From Sulfitobacter delicatus (GTDB lineage: Bacteria; Pseudomonadota; Alphaproteobacteria; Rhodobacterales; Rhodobacteraceae), in contig NZ_FNBP01000002.1 of the NCBI RefSeq assembly GCF_900102535.1, positions 461,138-525,137 on the forward strand: a stretch of DNA of 64,000 nucleotides, written 5' to 3'. Below, piece by piece: positions 62,154-64,000 of the stretch. Both the position numbers and the translations under genes were made by a program. The notes below the pieces were generated by a model, which was not told the DNA's origin, searched no databases, and saw only the letters and a list, made by a program, of their open reading frames with translations. Within the stretch, counting starts at the first letter, position 1. Each line of letters begins with the position of its first letter.

Positions 62154-63125
62154 ATGGAATTTCTCAACCAAATTAACAGCCGCGTAAGCGATATGCTGGG
62201 GCCTCTGGGTCTGGTAATCATCATCGGTGTGCTGGGCGTTGCCCTCGTGGCGCTGACGCTCATCATGATGCTGCGCCAGCCCGAAGATCCCTTGGCTAAA
62301 CTGAAACGCGCCAGCAGCGCTCCTGTGGGAGGTGACAGCCGCCAGCAGTTGCGCCAGAGCGACCAGAACGCTCAGCTCCAGAAGTTTGCCAAGTTCCTCG
62401 AACCCGAGGACGTGGCCGAGCTTTCCGCCAAGCAGTTGATGCTACGACAGGCGGGGTATCACTCCCGCGATGCGGTGCGGCTGTACTACTTTGCACAGTT
62501 CGCGCTTGGCATCATCGGTTTGGTGGGCGGATTGGTTTACATCAACTTCTTGGGTGGCGGCGAAGGCATGTCTACGCAAAAGACCATGATGTACACAATT
62601 GGCCCCGGTGCGCTTGGCTACTACCTGCCAAAATATTGGGTGCGGCGCCGTGTGGATGCGCGCAAAGAGGAGATTACCCAGGGCTTTCCCGATGCGCTGG
62701 ACATGATGCTGGTTTGTGTCGAAGCCGGCCAATCGCTTGACCAATGTATCGTGCGTGTCGCCCGTGAACTGCGCGCTTCCTACCGCGCTTTAAGCGAAGA
62801 GTTCGAAATCGTCGCCTATGAGATGAAGGCCGGTAAAGACAAGATTTCGGTGCTTAGTGACATGGGCGAGCGCTGCGGCGTACAAGATGTATCGTCTTTC
62901 GTCACCGTGCTGATCCAGTCCGCTGCCTTCGGTACGTCGATCGCCGACGCGCTGCGTGTCTATGCAGAAGAGATGCGCGACAAACGCGTGATGCGTGCCG
63001 AGGAAGCGGCAAACAAGTTGCCAACTAAGATGACCCTTGCCACAATGGGTCTTACCGTGCCGCCCCTGCTCATCATTCTGATTGGCCCTTCGGCGCACGG
63101 CATCGCTGAGCTTGGTAAAATGTGA
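62154..63125 (+). CDS. tadC: Tad inner-membrane platform protein TadC
   Basis: 323 residues with hydrophobic segments near 17-40, 105-125, 135-155 and 295-318. The T2SSF domain is at about 175-300 (FPDALDMMLVCVEAGQSLDQCIVRVARELRASYRALSEEF; DVSSFVTVLIQSAAFGTSIADALRVYAEEMRDKRVMRAEEAANKLP). Partner of TadB. 10 bp after tadB, and the stop overlaps a possible GTG start of tadD. Confidence 0.95.
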   Translation: MEFLNQINSRVSDMLGPLGLVIIIGVLGVALVALTLIMMLRQPEDPLAKLKRASSAPVGGDSRQQLRQSDQNAQLQKFAKFLEPEDVAELSAKQLMLRQAGYHSRDAVRLYYFAQFALGIIGLVGGLVYINFLGGGEGMSTQKTMMYTIGPGALGYYLPKYWVRRRVDARKEEITQGFPDALDMMLVCVEAGQSLDQCIVRVARELRASYRALSEEFEIVAYEMKAGKDKISVLSDMGERCGVQDVSSFVTVLIQSAAFGTSIADALRVYAEEMRDKRVMRAEEAANKLPTKMTLATMGLTVPPLLIILIGPSAHGIAELGKM

Positions 63126-63130
63126 CCTTC

Positions 63131-63730
63131 ATGAATGATATCTTTCGGCGCGGCAAAGGTCGCGCCGTCCTCTTCGGGCCCCTATCGGCCCTTCTATTGG
63201 CCGCCTGTTCACCGGGCGGCTTTTCCGCCTTTGGTAGGGGAGATACGCCAGAAGGCGTCTATGCGCCTGGTGTCGACCAAAAGGCAGAAGCCGTGGATGG
63301 CATCGAAGTGGGCCACCGCCTGATGGCCGCCGGTCAATATGAGCTGGCCATCAAGTCCTTCAACCGTGCCGCCTTGGTCCACGGGCTGAACGGCGAGATC
63401 CTCTCGGCTCTCGGCAGTGCGAACCTCGGGCTCGGGCGTTTGGGACAGGCCGAGACCCTGCTCCGCCGCGCAGTCAAAGAGGATGAGACGGAGCCGGAAG
63501 TCTGGAACAACCTTGGCGTTGTCCTCATGGAAAGCGGCCAGACCGCGGAAGCCGAGCAGATCTTCCGCAAAGCCTATGCCCTCGATAATGGCGAAAGTGA
63601 CGCAATCCGGGACAATCTGCGCTTGGCACTCGCAAAAACCGAAAATTCTGTTATGACAGAAGTCAATGAAGATAATTACAAATTGGTGCGGCGCGGCAGC
63701 GGGGACTACCTGATCCGTCCGACACCATGA
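63131..63730 (+). CDS. tadD: TPR lipoprotein TadD
   Basis: 199 residues from the ATG at 63131; the GTG at 63122 overlaps the tadC stop and is an alternative (neither has a strong ribosome binding site). The lipobox LLLAAC is near residue 26. Three TPR-like units follow (HRLMAAGQYELAIKSFNRAAL; ALGSANLGLGRLGQAETLLRRAV; NNLGVVLMESGQTAEAEQIFRKAYAL). TadD is needed for secretin assembly in the outer membrane. Confidence 0.9.
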   Translation: MNDIFRRGKGRAVLFGPLSALLLAACSPGGFSAFGRGDTPEGVYAPGVDQKAEAVDGIEVGHRLMAAGQYELAIKSFNRAALVHGLNGEILSALGSANLGLGRLGQAETLLRRAVKEDETEPEVWNNLGVVLMESGQTAEAEQIFRKAYALDNGESDAIRDNLRLALAKTENSVMTEVNEDNYKLVRRGSGDYLIRPTP

Positions 63731-63759
63731 CTGAGGCAGAGCAGTAAAAGGGACGCAAA

Positions 63760-64000
63760 ATGCGCCATCCAATTCTTCTGGCCGCCTGCATCGCAGGCGT
63801 CACCGCTGTTGCAGGCTGCGGTGAAAAAGACGCAAACGCCGCCGTTGAACGCGCCTTTAAGGACGTCAACGTGGTGGACGAAACCAACCTTTCAGATGTT
63901 ATGCTGACGGTGGCCGACCCGAACGAGGCAGTGAGCTATTTCGCCCGCTCCGCCAAGGAAAGCCCCGATCGCATCGACCACCAGCGTGGCTTGGCGTCAT
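63760..64000 (+). CDS. Lipoprotein following tadD (cut by window end)
   Basis: 80 codons are present from the ATG at 63760, with AAAGGGACG upstream. A signal peptide ends in a lipobox (VAGCGEKD, lipidated Cys20). The region after residue 45 (DVMLTVADPNEAVSYFARSAKESPDRIDHQRGLA) looks like the start of TPR helices, so this is probably the second TPR lipoprotein that follows tadD in Rhodobacterales tad loci. The rest lies outside the window. Confidence 0.75.
   Translation, partial: MRHPILLAACIAGVTAVAGCGEKDANAAVERAFKDVNVVDETNLSDVMLTVADPNEAVSYFARSAKESPDRIDHQRGLAS

Overview
The window is a chromosomal segment of an alphaproteobacterium of the order Rhodobacterales, most likely a marine Roseobacter-group organism. 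The evidence is the gene order ctaC-ctaB-coxF-ctaG-ctaE-surf1-thrC-M16 peptidase, a monomeric NADP isocitrate dehydrogenase, a pcm-tolC pair, an alphaproteobacterial Tad/Cpa pilus locus, a good CtrA-type box, and high GC with strong codon bias in the core genes. The genus cannot be fixed from the sequence alone.

Region 1 (1-5.8 kb) is an accessory island, visibly lower in GC than the rest. It holds the 5' end of a giant Ig-like/VCBS-repeat protein (minus strand). Its extreme N-terminus carries an unbroken array of aromatic-X-Asn triplets (F-N-N, W-N-N, W-Y-N, W-Y-N, F-S-N, then Y-L-N). Divergent from it is a radical SAM/SPASM maturase resembling the cyclophane-forming GrrM/OscB type. Convergent with the maturase is an operon of an S33 prolyl-aminopeptidase-like hydrolase and a flavin-dependent tryptophan halogenase fused to a C-terminal domain with an HxD...H pattern (possible Fe(II)/2-oxoglutarate oxygenase). 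I read this as a candidate post-translational modification system in which maturase, halogenase/oxygenase and peptidase act on the tip of a secreted giant protein. This is the most interesting part of the window.

Region 2 (5.8-13.6 kb) has a YihY membrane protein, a molybdenum hydroxylase of the isoquinoline 1-oxidoreductase type (iorA, iorB and a di-haem cytochrome c), a PopZ-like acidic protein, TolC and Pcm. Region 3 (13.7-25.9 kb) has tRNA-Cys, icd, a CtrA-box-preceded sulfotransferase/glycosyltransferase pair, a trimethylamine-dehydrogenase-like flavoprotein with an altered substrate pocket, ptsP, lysC, an SDR, a DUF1178 protein and a Nudix hydrolase. Region 4 (25.9-40 kb) has modABC, EcsC, acetyltransferases, a flavin reductase, SulP, a glycosyltransferase, the purine-salvage genes mtnP and apt, a glycolate-oxidase-type FAD enzyme, a processing peptidase and thrC.

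Region 5 (40-53 kb) holds the cytochrome c oxidase assembly and subunit operon, including a 55-residue coxF-like gene. It continues with tldD, dprA, topA, a Tat-type L,D-transpeptidase and the scoAB CoA-transferase pair, and ends with a lytic transglycosylase. Region 6 (54.3-64 kb) is the tad pilus locus: two Flp-type pilins, cpaB, the cpaC secretin, an OmpA-type lipoprotein, cpaE, cpaF, tadB, tadC, tadD and a second lipoprotein cut by the window end. Hairpins between the pilins and a terminator after cpaB suggest graded expression of the pilin over the machine. A short intergenic element (TTTTTGGCC-AGAAATACTT plus a GC hairpin) recurs at three sites.
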